Positions 8,505 to 20,058 of a DNA stretch of 64,000 nucleotides are shown piece after piece; position 1 is the stretch's first letter, and the number at the start of each line of letters is the position of its first letter. The notes beneath the pieces are model-generated. The model did no database searches and had not been told where the DNA came from. It saw only the letters and a program-made list of their open reading frames with translations. Source of the stretch: Talinum fruticosum (taxonomy: Eukaryota > Streptophyta > Magnoliopsida > Caryophyllales > Talinaceae); assembly GCA_021018815.1 (NCBI GenBank), contig JAITYX010000026.1, positions 1,116,001-1,180,000 on the forward strand, given 5' to 3'. Both the position numbers and the translations under genes were made by a program.

Positions 8505-11440
8505 GAGAAGCCTCTTTACCCAGGATGTGATAAATTAGCCGTTTATCGGTTGTCTTGAGGTTGATGAACTTGAAAACGGCTAATGGTCTGGAGTGACAAA
8601 AGTTTCGAGGACTTGCTAGGTGTGCTTAAAGATATACTCCTAGAAGGCAATGTCCCTCCCAACCGTACATATGAGGCCAAGAAATGATTGTCGTGTCCTA
8701 TGAGTATGTGGTATAAGAAGATAAATGCCTACCCCAACGATTGCATATTGTACCGAAAAGAACATGCACATAGACATGAATGTTCTAAGTGTGGTATACC
8801 TCGATACAAAATGAAAAACATCAATGGAGAGAGTGTTGAGGGACCTCCTGCGAAGGTGTTGTAGTACTTGCCTATAATAACGAGGTTTAAGCACTTGTTT
8901 TCAAGTGCAACCGATGCCGAGAACGTGACGTGGCAAGCCGACGGAAGAGTTTGTGATGACAAGGTACGTCACCCTGTCGATTCTCCTCAATGGAAGAAGA
9001 TCGATTGACTGTTCCCGAATTTGGTAGGGAAGCACGGAATCTACGTCCGGGTCTTTGTACGGACGGAATAAACCCCTACGGTGATCTCGGTAGCAAGCAC
9101 AATAGTTGGCCCGTTCTTTTGGTTATCTACAACATACCGTCGTCGTTGTGTATGAAGCGCAAGTACATGATGTTGTCAATGATCATTTCTAGGCCTAAAT
9201 AGTCGGGAAATGATATAAATTTATACTTGGCGCCTCTTGTTGAAGATTTCAAGTTTTTGTGGGATGAAGGTATGTTCGTTTACGATGCATACCATGAAGA
9301 CCAATTTTCATTGCGAGTTATTATCTTCACTACAATCAATGACTTTCTCGCATACGGAAACTTGTCCGGATACGCCGTCAAAGGCTATAATGCATGCCCC
9401 ATTTGTGCAAAGGGTACTTGCTCCTTTAAACCTAAGCGTGGAAAAAGAAGGCTTTCAATGGTAAAACCAAGATGGATTCTCGCTCCAACTCCATTAAGGC
9501 CTTGTTCTATTTAGCTTTAGCTTATAGCCTTATAGCTCCTTACAACTTTCCTTATAACTTCTTATAGCTCCTTATAACTTCTTATAGCTTCTTACAACTC
9601 CTTACAACTTCTTACGACTTCTTACGGCTCCGACTGACTTCTTACAACTTCTTACAACTTCTTAAAGCTCCTGTTGGTGAACATTTTTCTAGCGTTAATG
9701 AAAATTTTCTATTTGTGAATATTTATGTATGTAAAGGTGTCTACTAGGGATGACCATGGGATATGTACGTGGCAGATGTAGCTATATCCACACCCTATTT
9801 TCCCCATTCCTATACTCATAGTCCCATTGGGTATTTCGAGTATATCGGATTTATTTGTAAAGATGTGTAAGGATTTTGATAGTTAATAACCATTGGATAC
9901 ATTGATTTAATTTATGTCTTAATAAATTCACAAAGAAATTCCAACGAATAATTAATTTCGAAAGTATCATGTCCATTTAAATTAGTTATCATGAATAATA
10001 TTACAAACATTTCATTAAAATTTAAGTTTATAGGTGAATAGTCAAGTTGAATATGACAAAATCAATTAGGCTATTTTAGCCCAATTCAATTTAGCATAGT
10101 TGTAAGGAGTTGTAAGGATGCGTAAAAAGATATAAGGAGCCGTAAAAGTTGAAAGGAGTTAGAATGAATACAAAATGTCGTACATGAGTCGATAAAAATG
10201 TTTAATGTATTCATATGCGTATTTTTATAGTTATGTGCAACATATTTGTATTTTTATTTATGAATTCTACGTAATAGAATAATAAAATTTATATATTTGT
10301 GATGCCAAATGCATCTATGTCATGTTTATTGATTTGTTTTTTCAAGAAAAGAGAAATTATATTTGATACTTATGAAATTTGTTTTTAGATGCATAAATAA
10401 TTTTCATGTAATTGGTAGTTGAAAATGACCTTAATTTTACATGTTTGAAATAAATGTCCTCAAGTACTAATTTTAGTAGTTGAGAACATTTAATAGTTGA
10501 GAACATTTATTTCAAACTTGTAAAATTCATATCATTTTCAGCTATTCATTATGAAAGTCATTTATGCATCTATAAAATCTCTTTTCATAAGTATCAAACA
10601 TAGTTTCGTTTTTCTAAAAATAAGAAAAGGAGAAAACAAGTCATCAAACTAATACATATGCATTTAGCATTACAAATATATAAATTTTATAATTTACATT
10701 AAATTCATAAATAAAAATAAAAATATGTTATACATAAATATAAAAATATATTAAACATTTTTATCAAGTCATGTAAAACATTTTATATTCCTTATAACTC
10801 CTTACAACTGCTTACAAATTCTTGCAATCGCTTACAATTTCTTACAACTTCTTACAATTACTTACAACTACTTACACATCCTTACACCTTTCCTTATAGT
10901 TTCTTACAGCCTTACGGCTCCTTACGACTAAATGGAACAGGGCCTAACAGGACATCAAATATATGAGCTAGTGAAAGATCTTGATGTGGAGTTCGGCAAG
11001 CCATACCGACGTCAATCCGAAAGCGGTGTGTGTAAAAAGAGATCAATATTTTTGATCTTCCATATTGGAAAGAATTGTATGTGAGATATAGTCTTGATGG
11101 AATGCATATAGAGAAAAACATATGTGAAAGTCTCATTGGCGGTCTTCGAACATATCGGGGAGGACCAAGGACGGAGAGAAAGCATGACTCGATATGTGTG
11201 AAATGAGAATATGGGAGGAATTAGCACCACAACTAAAGGGGAAGAGAACATATTTGCCTTTGGCGTCTTACACATTGAGTAGAAGGGAAAAACAATGTTT
11301 GTGTAAGACCTTGAAGAAACTCAAAGTGCCACGAGGATGTTCTTCAAACATCGGTAGACTCGTTTCAATGTCCGCTTATAGACTAATCGGTCTTAAATCT
11401 CATGATTGTCATGCTTTGATGTAATAAATACTGCTGGTTG
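8505..11440 (+). pseudogene. CACTA-2 TNP2-type transposase core, split by M2
   Basis: Transposase_21 core in several frames. Visible pieces: a Cys-rich segment near 8775-8815, LCTDGINPYGDLGSKHNSWP at 9053-9112, VEDFKFLWDEGM near 9238-9273, and YNACPICAKGTCSF at 9389-9430. At 9497/9498 the coding sequence is interrupted by M2 and resumes at 10945 with GHQIYELVKDLDVEFGKPYR. Next come a frameshift near 11050 and MHIEKNICESLIGGL near 11102-11145. Stops follow. CACTA-3 has an uninterrupted equivalent of the M2 site near 44205. Family role: DNA cleavage at CACTA ends. This copy is inactive. Confidence 0.75.
9498..10944. mobile_element. M2: composite MITE-like element, TSD TAA
   Basis: Same family and layout as M1. 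TIRs 'ggccttgttctatttagc' at 9498 and 'ctaaatggaacagggcc' ending at 10944, flanked by TAA (9495-9497, 10945-10947). Clusters of TCCTTACAACTTCT-type repeats sit at both ends (9535-9675, 10790-10925). An internal TIR-like start lies near 10085-10100, followed by a palindromic right half centred near 10490. No coding sequence. Removing it restores continuity with the transposase frame seen in CACTA-3, which independently confirms both ends. Confidence 0.8.
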
Positions 11441-12127
11441 CTATCCGAGTCGTGATGTTGAACCATGTTAGACAAGCGATCACAAGACTTTACTTCTTCT
11501 TCAATGTCATATGCGAGCAAAGTCGTTGTTTTGGAGAAATTGGATGATCTTCGATACGACATGATCGTTATATTGTGCCAACTTGAGATGTACTTCCCCC
11601 TTCTTTTTTGATATCATGGTGCACCTAGTTATCCATTTGGTGAGAGAAGTGTGATTGTGTGGCCCGATTTTTATCGATGGATGTACCCTTTTGAACATTT
11701 TATGAAAATTCTCAAAGGCCATGTTAGAAATCGGTACCGATCGGAAGCGTGGATTGTTGAGGCATACACAATCGAGGAGTGTGTCAAGTTCCGTTGTGAA
11801 TACTACCCTCAAATGGAAGAAGTTGGTATTCCAAAACATTGATTTATGGGAAAGATTAGTGGGCGGGGAAACAGGGTCCAACGGTTCTAATAATTAATCG
11901 GGATATGAGGGATCAAGCACATCTTTATATTCTACAAAATAGCGATGAAGTGCAACCGTTCATTGATGAGCACAAATCCCTCACAAGGAGATAGTACCGA
12001 GGAAAAAATGAGACGTGGGTACTGACCCATCATAATCGCACATTTGTCAACTGGTTCATGAAAATATATCTCCCGGACATTAGTAAGCTTGGATAGAGTG
12101 CCGTAGTTAGAAGTCATATCTTACCGT
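11441..12127 (+). pseudogene. CACTA-2 transposase, DUF4218-like region
   Basis: Segment equivalent to DUF4218, which follows the catalytic core in TNP2-type transposases. Key stretch at 11660-11842: DFYRWMYPFEHFMKILKGHV, then NRYRSEAWIVEAYTIEE and a Cys-containing FRCEYYPQMEEVGIPKH. Upstream (11505-11650) the same domain is in other frames, and downstream (11843-12120) it has stop codons. The function of DUF4218 is not established. Two or more frameshifts make it non-functional. Confidence 0.7.
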
Positions 12128-12706
12128 GTGTATGACCTCAATGGATACTCTTTTTACAAAAAGAGCCAAGACAATAGGAGCACCTTGCAAAATAGTGGGG
12201 TCACATTAGAGGCTCATGCACTTTATGTTTTCAGCTCTAAGGACAAAAATCCCGTTGTAGCTAAAATGTCATATTATAGAGTCATTGAGGAGATATGGGA
12301 GCTAGACTATGTTGACTTCCATGAGCCCGTTTTCTGGTGCAAGTGGCTTGACAATAACAATGGTGTCCGAGTTGATGAGATGAGATTTACGATGGTCGAT
12401 CTCACGAGAGAAGGGCTTAAAGGGGATCAATTTGTTATGGCATCCCAAGCAAGACAAGTGTTCTAAGTTGAGGACCCGGCCAATGATAAGTGGTCTATTG
12501 TTCTTCAAGGGAAGAGGCATGTCGCTGGTGGGGATGGTGAAGATGTGTGTAAGTTTGTTGAGGAGACCCCACCCTTCTCCTTGGGAATGCCTGTCAAAAA
12601 TGAGGATCCTAATTTTGAAGATTTGTATATAAGGGTTGATAATCAAGAGGGCATATATATTGAAGATCGAGTCCAAAGGAAGGGGAAAAAGGCAGAAACC
12701 ATATAA
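12128..12706 (+). pseudogene. CACTA-2 transposase, DUF4216-like C-terminus
   Basis: Matches DUF4216, the usual C-terminal module of plant CACTA transposases: STLQNSGVTLEAHALYVFSS, then YYRVIEEIWELDYVDFHEPV and FWCKWLDNNNGVRVDE. After a frameshift near 12460 the text continues as EDPANDKWSIVLQGKRHV and ends with a Lys-rich tail and TAA at 12704-12706. The frame at 12128-12466 is open for 112 codons. Its role in transposition is unknown; it is named here only by family resemblance. Confidence 0.7.
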
Positions 12707-13362
12707 TTATATCGACTCGGTAAGAACATGTATTTTATTACGGATGATATCCAATATTGTTGCTTGTTTTAAAAATTACAGCTTGCTTTTCATTATTTTT
12801 TACTTGTAGGTAACGAGATCATTGTTCGATGAGGATCAAAATAAGGACTAAGCTGTCCAATGGAAGGGTAGAAGATCATCATTCGATGGGGGTCATCATT
12901 CAGGTAATGTTTCTTGTGGATAATTGTTGCTTAACACTTTTATGAGTTTTGGTTACTAATCTCGGCTCCCACTTAATGTTTTCCTCATTTTTCATGTTCT
13001 TAATAACTACCCCTGCACGAACTCCAAGCAAGCAAAAAGGACTAAGCTCTTCAATGGAAGGCTAGAAGGTCATCATTCGAAGAGGGTCAAAAGGACTAAG
13101 CTCCTGAATGTTACCTTTGTCCCCGATTTTCTAATTGCATTTTCCGACAGCTGAGATAGTTTGCCTTGGAGGAGTAACGAGCTCACATTTAACGAGGTTC
13201 ATGAGTGAGATCATTGAGTTTTTATGTTGTCCATTTGTACCCCTGCACAAATTACAAGTAAGCTATACATAAGAGGAACATCACTTTGAGACAATGACAA
13301 AAGAAATAGAGATTGTTGGTGAGATGACCTCTTTGTGTATTTCTTTTTCAATATTTATGTCA
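12707..13362 (+). other. CACTA-2 3' non-coding region
   Basis: No gene. Contains repeated short motifs such as 'gtccaatggaagggtagaag' (near 12857) and 'cgaactccaagcaagcaaa' (near 13020). Collinear with 4862-5383 of CACTA-1 and, inverted, with 42180-42500 of CACTA-3. Confidence 0.55.
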
Positions 13363-13725
13363 AAAAGTCCATCTCTTTCTCTTGAAACTCTGTGGCTTAA
13401 ATGATTTCAATATTTATATCAAATGGTTCATCTCTATTTGCCTAAAGTGATGCTTTTAGTAGATTGAGTTATGTGCTTGTCTTTATGACTATATTGCTTA
13501 TTTGGAGTTCGTGCAGAGGTAGTGTGGACAACAAATATGATGTATATATGTTGTTTAGGCTACCTCTGCAACAACTCCAAACAAGCAATATCGTCATAAA
13601 GACAATCACATAACTAAATCTACTACAAAAGTATCACTTTGGGTAAATAGAGATTTTCCTTGGGGTAAAAACATGGAAATCGGTTTATACCATAAAGTTT
13701 CAAGAAGAGAGATGAACCTTTTCAC
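13363..13725. repeat. Hairpin (fold-back) segment in CACTA-2
   Basis: Inverted repeat with arms of roughly 160 bp: left arm 'catctctttctcttgaaact' ... 'ttcgtgcagaggtag' (13363-13522); right arm 'ctacctctgcaacaactcc' ... 'gtttcaagaagagagatgaa' (13560-13720). The loop is ~35 bp. It is also present, split, in CACTA-1 and absent from the matching place in CACTA-3, so it looks like a fold-back insertion in the ancestor of copies 1 and 2. Confidence 0.7.
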
Positions 13726-13984
13726 ATTAAATACTAAAAGAAGAGTACTCTTTGTATTATATTTCACATCATTGTAATATATTCTTTGCTGGAACTTATT
13801 GTGAAATATGGAATTGTGTTGTCGAGCTTGTTCAAGATGGAACTTTTATTGTGGTTGTAAGAAGTGGGAAATTTTTGTATATATTGGAAAACTAAGGTTG
13901 TTGGTTGTTATTGTGTAAGTTGTGATATAATTTGGAGTATATTTTGTACAGGGGAACGAAAAAACAAAAAACAACTATAAAAAA
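13726..13984 (+). other. CACTA-2 3' non-coding region before subterminal repeats
   Basis: No gene. Collinear with 7276-7529 (CACTA-1) and, inverted, with 41860-42070 (CACTA-3). Confidence 0.5.
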
Positions 13985-14322
13985 ATACAGACCTACGACC
14001 ACGGTTCTTACATTAGAATTGTCGTCATATGCCTTACCGAAACATTTTGGGCATTTTTGTTCGGGACGTATGACGACGGTTCTAATGTAAGAACTGTTGT
14101 CATAGGTAACTATAATACGATGGTTCTTTTGGAAAATCGTTGTCATAAAGTGACCTATGACTATGGTTTTCCATCTGAACCATCATCATAGGTGATCTTT
14201 TACTACGGTTTTTGAACCATAGTAAAAATACTACATACAACGACGACCACATACACGATGCCTGGTCGACCGTAGTTAAAGGTTATTTTTAATTGTAGTT
14301 AAAAGTGGTTCTCGTAGTAGTG
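13985..14322. repeat. CACTA-2 3' subterminal repeats and terminal repeat
   Basis: Arrays of ACGACGGTTCTAATGTAAG-type motifs and inverses, ending in 'gtggttctcgtagtagtg' at 14322. The last bases are the inverse of CACTACTAC, the canonical CACTA terminus. Confidence 0.75.
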
Positions 14323-14617
14323 TTTTCTTTTTTTCTGGTTTTTTTTAAAAAATTTGCTACTACTGCAGGTGGTTTATGCCAATCAATACCTCCAAAGCAT
14401 CTTAAGGGCCTCATTATAGAATCTTGCTCTACAGGTCACTTTACAATACAGTTATCTCCCCTACCCTTTTAACTATATGTGAATCCCTTTTTCTTTTATC
14501 ACCATATGTTAATCTATTCTTACTGTTACAACCTAGCAATATAAACACATAAGCAACAACGACACCATGAACCTTGAATTCATAGTTAAAAATAGAACAC
14601 AAAACTTTGCTGCTACA
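14323..14617. other. Unassigned spacer between CACTA-2 and LTR-B
   Basis: T-rich start ('tttctttttttctggtttttt') and otherwise unremarkable AT-rich sequence. No supported gene or repeat was seen. Confidence 0.4.
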
Positions 14618-14971
14618 TGTAGGAACCAATGACCCGTCCCCTTAGGGACCGCGAGGCTCGAGTTTCCCACGAAGTGTCGACTCTCGTTATTTTATTTTTG
14701 TTAAGATTCTTTTTAATTTTGAAAGTTAATTTGGAAAGTGAGAAGCACCTCCTATTAAGATTATTTCTTTTTAGAATATGATTTTGAAACAATTTAGGTG
14801 AAGGTCCGATTGGTGATTTTTATTAATCAATTTATTTTGGAAAGGTTTCGGGATGTTATTTCAAGGGCAAAGAAAACAAATACAATATTAAAGTTACATT
14901 TTGCCACAAAGATCTTGGACCAAATTGAGATCTCTGCTTAGGCCGGGAGCCGAGCCCTAGTACTAGCTGGT

Positions 14972-15457
14972 AGGGTTGTGCCAAAAATTGGAATTGTGAA
15001 ATTAAACCGTGAATCGGCCGAACCGAGCCATTTATCCGGTTCATCTGAACCGGTTAAATTTTTGGTTAGTCGAACCGGCGAGCCGATAGCTTCTCCGGTT
15101 TGGTTCCGGTTAGGAATTTTGAAACTAAAAGTTAACCAGGATCTGGACCGATAGTACTTTTTTCAAAAAAATTTAAATAATTATAAAATAATTTAAATCC
15201 TACTTATTACATGCTGCTTAATGTCTCCAACTTTTTTTTTTTCTTTTTAGGCTGCTCGCCGGTGGCCCAATGGTGAACCGAACTCGAAGCCTAATCTGCT
15301 ACTATGTGGCCTAACTCCTCTATCGACCCCGTTTTTACCTAATTCATTTCTCGGTTCCAATTAATCAGGTGAACCAAACCGAATAATCCAATTAACCGAC
15401 ATCCGGTTAATCGATTTATCCGGTTCACAATTTTTCGAACCGAACCGTGAACACCCC
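14972..15457. mobile_element. Small non-autonomous element with GGTTCGGTT-type repeats
   Basis: Starts near 'agggttgtgccaaaaatt' and ends near 'cgaaccgtgaacacccc'; the ends are imperfect inverses of each other. The interior is dense in CCGGTTCATCTGAACCGG, GGTTCGGTT and AACCGAACC motifs in both orientations, with long AT tracts. No coding capacity. The ends resemble hAT-type MITEs that begin with AGGGGTGTTCAC, but no clear 8-bp target duplication was found, so the class is tentative. Confidence 0.45.
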
Positions 15458-16320
15458 GGTGCTGACCGGTAACCGACGCCAGCTATAGGGCCATGACTAA
15501 GGACTTAGTCTCAGCACTATAGCTTTAGTTGTCAAAATTAAACCTAAATTTCCCATTTTTTAAGCCTCGAAATGCCGAGAACCAATAAGAAGAAAAAAAA
15601 AAAGCAAAAACAAAGAGTCACCTATTAGTTATAAGAAATGAAAACTAACAAAAATACATGAAATACTCTTCCAAACTTAGTATAGAAAAACTAAGCTTGA
15701 AATAGGTATTGATAGAGACTCCATCGATCATAAATCGAGAATCCGATGTTCGGGGTGAAGGTATGAAATGAAGAGGGATGCTATCTATTTCACCCTTCAA
15801 TAGATAACCTTAACTAAACAAAATTGTGAGTTAAAAAATTGTGTTTAAATAGTCAAGCAATCAACATGTGATAGAAAGAAGTTAAAGCAAACAAAACATG
15901 CTAGGAAAGTGATATGCAAACAAATAGTAAAGAAATGAAGAAAACAAGTAAAGAAAGCAAAGAGAAAATTAAAAGTTACATCAGTCGGGAGGAATTAAAA
16001 TCCATTATATCTCCAAAACCACCATACGAAAAGCGGTAAATAACTAAAATTAAAAGAGCCGTAAAAAGGCAAGCTTGAAAGTAGATCCGGTGCCATCAGG
16101 TTGTCCCACCTGTTGATCTTGGCTCACGAACAAACTCCAGCAGGTCAACGAGGTTAAATGCGAAGAAAATAAGGCCTTTTATGGAGTTTAAGAAATGAAG
16201 GAATGAGTGGCGATATGGAGATATGGAGAGAGTAGAGTGTGGGAGAGAATGAGAGGAAGGATTTTCAGCTTTGGAGGGTATTTCCAGTTGAAAATGGTGC
16301 AGCAAAATAGAGGGGAAGTC

Positions 16321-16334
16321 CTCTTTTTATAGTA
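16321..16334 (-). promoter_or_regulatory. LTR-B TATA box
   Basis: On the minus strand the sequence reads ACTATAAAAAGAGG (TATAAAAA at 16331-16324), at the position equivalent to the TATA boxes of LTR-A and LTR-D. Confidence 0.45.
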
Positions 16335-16839
16335 AAAATTACGATTAAAAGAAAACCCTAAAATCCAACCAGCCGTTGGCTTAGGCTTGAACCGGGCTCG
16401 AAATTTTTGAATTTAGTTAATTCAGAAAATTGGGTATTCTCCAAAATCAAACAACGCCATTTGCGGACTCCGAAAAGCAGCGTAGGTTTAAATGATGTCG
16501 TATGACACTTGAGGATGTGTGCCTCGCTTGGCCGATGAAATAAAACAAAACGCTGCGTTTTACACGAGGCTTAAGCAACACGACGCCGGTTTCGATTCCT
16601 AGTTAGGAGTCCGAACTTGGCTTGCTTCGACCGAAGAAAATGGTTTGTGGCCCGGCCCAAGCGAAAAAGGCTGATTTTGCGGTGTTAATGGATTTTTTAT
16701 AGTTTATTGGCTTCTATTATGCCAATTTCAATTCCATCATGATCCGAGTCCACAAACGAGACCGGAATTTCATCATCGGGCCAACAAGTAGTAAATAACT
16801 AAAATAAAGAGATAAGGATGACTCGTTTTGGTGTCTACA

Positions 16840-16858
16840 GTTAGCCTCCACTTTGACC
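16840..16858 (-). promoter_or_regulatory. Polypurine tract of the minus-strand Tat element
   Basis: Minus-strand text 'caaagtggaggctaac' lies directly before TGTAGACACC. This purine-rich run is the expected primer for plus-strand DNA synthesis at the edge of a 3' LTR and fixes the orientation of the element. Confidence 0.55.
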
Positions 16859-17603
16859 GAGTTTGAAAGACGAAGGGTTAAAGTACACACTAAAGGGTAC
16901 TTATCTCATTTTTCTAGCATCGCTTCGGATGCCGAGTGATTTAAGATGTCCGGAATTGGCTACTTCTAAACCCGAACTCTAACAAAGTGGGCCTAGACTT
17001 GATCGTAATATGTGTTCCGAAATCCGACTTAAGTAGTCCTAAGCTTGGCTTAATCAAAGTCTTGAAGCTCGGTAATTTTGCTGAAGCTTGATCGATTCTT
17101 GATCAAAAGGTTGCCTTAATAATTCTGCTATACTAGCACACTGTCAATAAATAATCGGATACACCAAAATTCAATAGTTTTACCTAAGTAATTCAGTCAA
17201 AGCGGACGAAGAAGTAAACCGGGCAAAGCCGAAACAAGTGGGGCCCTAGAAACCGACTTGCTTACAAAGCCTACAGGAGTGCTCGACCACACTTGTTGAA
17301 ACTAGCATCGGCTATAGCCACACCTACTACTACAAAGCTATTACATACGACTAATTCTAGTCGGATCTTGGAACCCGTCCTCGCTTACACCTTGGGTAGG
17401 CCGCTTCGGGAGCGTGCATCCAGCCAATCACACCAAGGCTTGGTTTTTGCTTTGAATTTAAAATGCTAACTAGTTTTGCCTATAAAAGAAGATCATCCGC
17501 ACATCTTCACTAATCCGGTCTCACTTCTTCTTGCTTGCTTGTGAACTTGCTTCTTTCTTTCTTTGAGATAACTAGTGTGGTTTCCATAGAAATTCCCATA
17601 AAT
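16859..17603. other. Spacer with promoter of the antisense PMD-like gene
   Basis: No coding sequence. TATAAAAG at 17481-17488 on the plus strand, about 120 bp before the first ATG of the antisense gene, is a plausible promoter independent of the LTR. Confidence 0.45.
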
Positions 17604-20058
17604 ATGTCTTGGAGGCGTGCCCATCCCGAGAGAAGGACAAGAGATGAGAGTTTGATGTAGGGCTTGTTTTTGGAGAGAGAATGGCATTCATCGGGAATGG
17701 AGCCCAAGTGACCTCTTGGTGGAGGCCCGAGTCACATCATCTCTTCGCTAGCGATTCCGCTATGGTAGCTGCCTTAACTTGAATCCCTTCTACTATATGC
17801 TAGTGTGGCATTTTCACTAAGACTTTTTGAATTTTCACCACTTTAATGAGTTCTTCACCACTTTTAATGAGTGGAACTACCCGTTGGAGTAGATCTTAAC
17901 TAATGAGGTTAGGTTCACTTTCCATTACTTTGAGTCATTTATGTGATCATATGGACAAGGGCATCACTCGGGCCATTAGCGAATGGTTTTGGGACACTAC
18001 TAACAATATTCATCTCTCGTTTCGGGAGATGACTATTAGTCCTTTAGACTTTTCCGTTCTTATTTCTTGGGGAAACCTCTAATATATGACTGAAATTTGT
18101 ATAGAAACTGTGACTATCTATGTCATCTTTTTGGTCGCATTGCTTCTTGATTTCCTCATGCCAACTACTTTAAATATTCGACTTTTCTTGATGCCTTTGA
18201 AAATGACGACTCATGGGCTCGACATACCTCGCCTCAATATGCTTGCATTGTGATTGCTCTTATGCCATGCATGTCTATATTTTTTTATAAAAGGGTCCAA
18301 GGTTCATGGCCACTATCTAGCCAACTTGGTGGATTTATATAGAATAAAATATCTTAACCAGGGGTTCCCACATATACTTGCCCGATACGGCGTGTTGGGG
18401 TTAAGTGTACTACCCTCGAGAAGGTCTCGGATAACTTCATCCCCCTACTTGGCCTATAGAGGATTATCGAGGTATACTCTTATTCCTCTTAGTCTATAAT
18501 ATTTATCTTGAATGGATAAGGAATTTACTTATGTGGTAAATTTACAGACCGCAATTGTATGAATATTTCCCGAATTCTCACCGGCTCCACAAATCATCTA
18601 TCTTTCCTGGAAATGGTATCATGGGCGAGACTCCACCTTCTGCAACAAAAGGCGCTTAGGCTTGCCTTTCTACGACCCTCCCTAAAAACGTGGTCACAGT
18701 ATGTCATTTCACCATCTAAATTTCGAGCTAAAATGGTCCAAAATTTTCACTTGTCTTTTAGCCTTTAATTCTATTATAACCACGGTTTGGTGTGAACCGT
18801 GGTTTGAGGCTGTGGTAAAAATGACGTTGGTTATTGGCTGTGTTTAGCCAATTTTACTCGGCTAATTTTACTTTATTGTCTTGTGGGTCATGTATTAGAG
18901 CGTGCCAACTTTCACCCCTTGTCCCACACTCAACTTCTTTTGCGGTTCCGGGTTGTAAGAGACTTGAGTGAGAGACGAGTCCTACTAGAAGGCCCGTTTG
19001 GTTTCTATTGGTAGCTTGGTGAGCGTATTACACTCTAGATTCGTCATAGCACATGGTCGCCTTTTGTTCCTCGAGATCTACTGTAGACCATGTTCTATCT
19101 CCACTCGATTACCTCCGAAGAGTAGGAGGAGATTATCACACACATTTCTTAGTAGACCCAAATGGTAAGCTTTTGTCGCTCATTTACTTGGTTTTATTTC
19201 TAGTATGGAAATTAACGTTGTGGTAATATAGATACTCTTGGGTGACATCCATATTCCCAGTCTTGAGGTTGATGTGTCTTTGCTAGGAGAACCCCCATAT
19301 CATCAAAATACCGAAGCGCCTAGAGTCGAGTGTGTAGGGCATTCGTTTCCGAAGAATTGGAAAGGGGTAATAGTATTATGCTCTTTTTAGTTGTGTGCTA
19401 GAATGATTTTTTAACATGATGAAATCGCAGTATGACTAAGAGCAGTCTCGGAAGATCTCTATCAGATTTCAGTCTACTTTTCATGCGTTCAAGGACTTGT
19501 TTTCTAGTCATGCATTTTGATCATTTTGGGTAAGCCTAGTTAGTTAAAATGCTAACTCATGAGTTATTAGTGTGTGCGCTAATAACTCTTTTATCTTTTA
19601 GGATCACCGCTCTAGGTCTACCCCTTTTAGGAGGTTTCCTTGGTGGTTGTAGCGTTCATACTCACACAACCGAGTCAACCTTAGATGCCATTTGGTAGCA
19701 CTACTGGAGCTGGCACCTCGCGTCGTGCATCTTGACTCTCTCGTAGATGGTGACTTCGAAGCAAGATTGAGCTCATCCGGACTCGAGCCTAGTTCATTTA
19801 GTGATAGATCCGGCTCATCCGTAGCCAGTATTAACGTTATATCCTTGCAAGCGCTTGATCCTTGTGGTAGGCCATATGACTTTCATCAAATGTCGTATAG
19901 TGGGCCTTATCATGAGGCCTCACAATCAACCTGGGATTGTGGAGCTATTTCTTCAAACATGGCGGTAGATAGGTGAGCTCCAATGTTGATCGTGAAGGAT
20001 ATAGGCAACTACCTCTTTAGTGATGCTTGCTACTAATGACGATGATGAAGATTATTGA
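17604..20058 (+). pseudogene. aORF1: antisense PMD-like additional ORF of the Tat element, copy 1
   Basis: Plant mobile domain (aminotransferase-like) protein, coded opposite to its retroelement. A start at 17604 gives MSWRRAHPERRTRDESLM, then a stop. Further pieces are ISEWFWDTTNNIHLSFREMT plus ISPLDFSVLISW (17970-18075), matching the W..T..F.L.FGEMTITP.DF core of PMD proteins, and RTHTSP-like text at 18210-18250. At 19040-19115 a degenerate LGERV..Q...VP...P motif appears. The 3' half has exons ending at 19163, then 19232-19366, 19431-19529 (99 nt) and 19602-20058, with GT/AG ends. The last exon includes LQALDPCGRPYDFHQMSYSG. Many stops make this copy dead. Cellular role unknown; related host proteins act in nuclear silencing or development. 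Confidence 0.65.

Larger units (their letters stand above)
7859..14322 (+). mobile_element. CACTA-2: 5'-truncated CACTA element with M2 insertion
   Basis: Starts at 'gatatacacattagcc', an internal position equal to 3168 in CACTA-1 and to about 45900 (minus) in CACTA-3. It ends with the terminal repeat '...ctcgtagtagtg' at 14322. It therefore lacks about 1.3 kb at its 5' end, including the left terminus, and could not transpose on its own. It keeps the longest transposase remnant of the plus-strand copies (8106-12706), the hairpin segment and the 3' subterminal repeats. Because the left end is missing, no target duplication can be checked. Confidence 0.8.
14618..16839 (-). mobile_element. LTR-B: 3' LTR of a Tat-lineage gypsy element (minus strand)
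   Basis: Read on the minus strand it starts TGTAGACACC at 16839 and ends GGTTCCTACA at 14618, so it has TG...CA ends. It shares with LTR-A and LTR-D the 'caggtgggacaac' motif (inverse near 16097-16110), the R/U5 block around 15720-15800 and the AT-rich U5. A polypurine tract lies just outside its TG end (16840-16858), which makes this the 3' LTR of an element whose body lies at higher coordinates. It contains a ~0.49-kb insertion (14972-15457). Confidence 0.8.

Noticed and set aside
18780..18850. Short CACTA-like motif 'accacggtttggtgtgaacc'
   Set aside because: Resembles a subterminal repeat, but there is no terminus or target duplication; likely intron sequence of aORF1.
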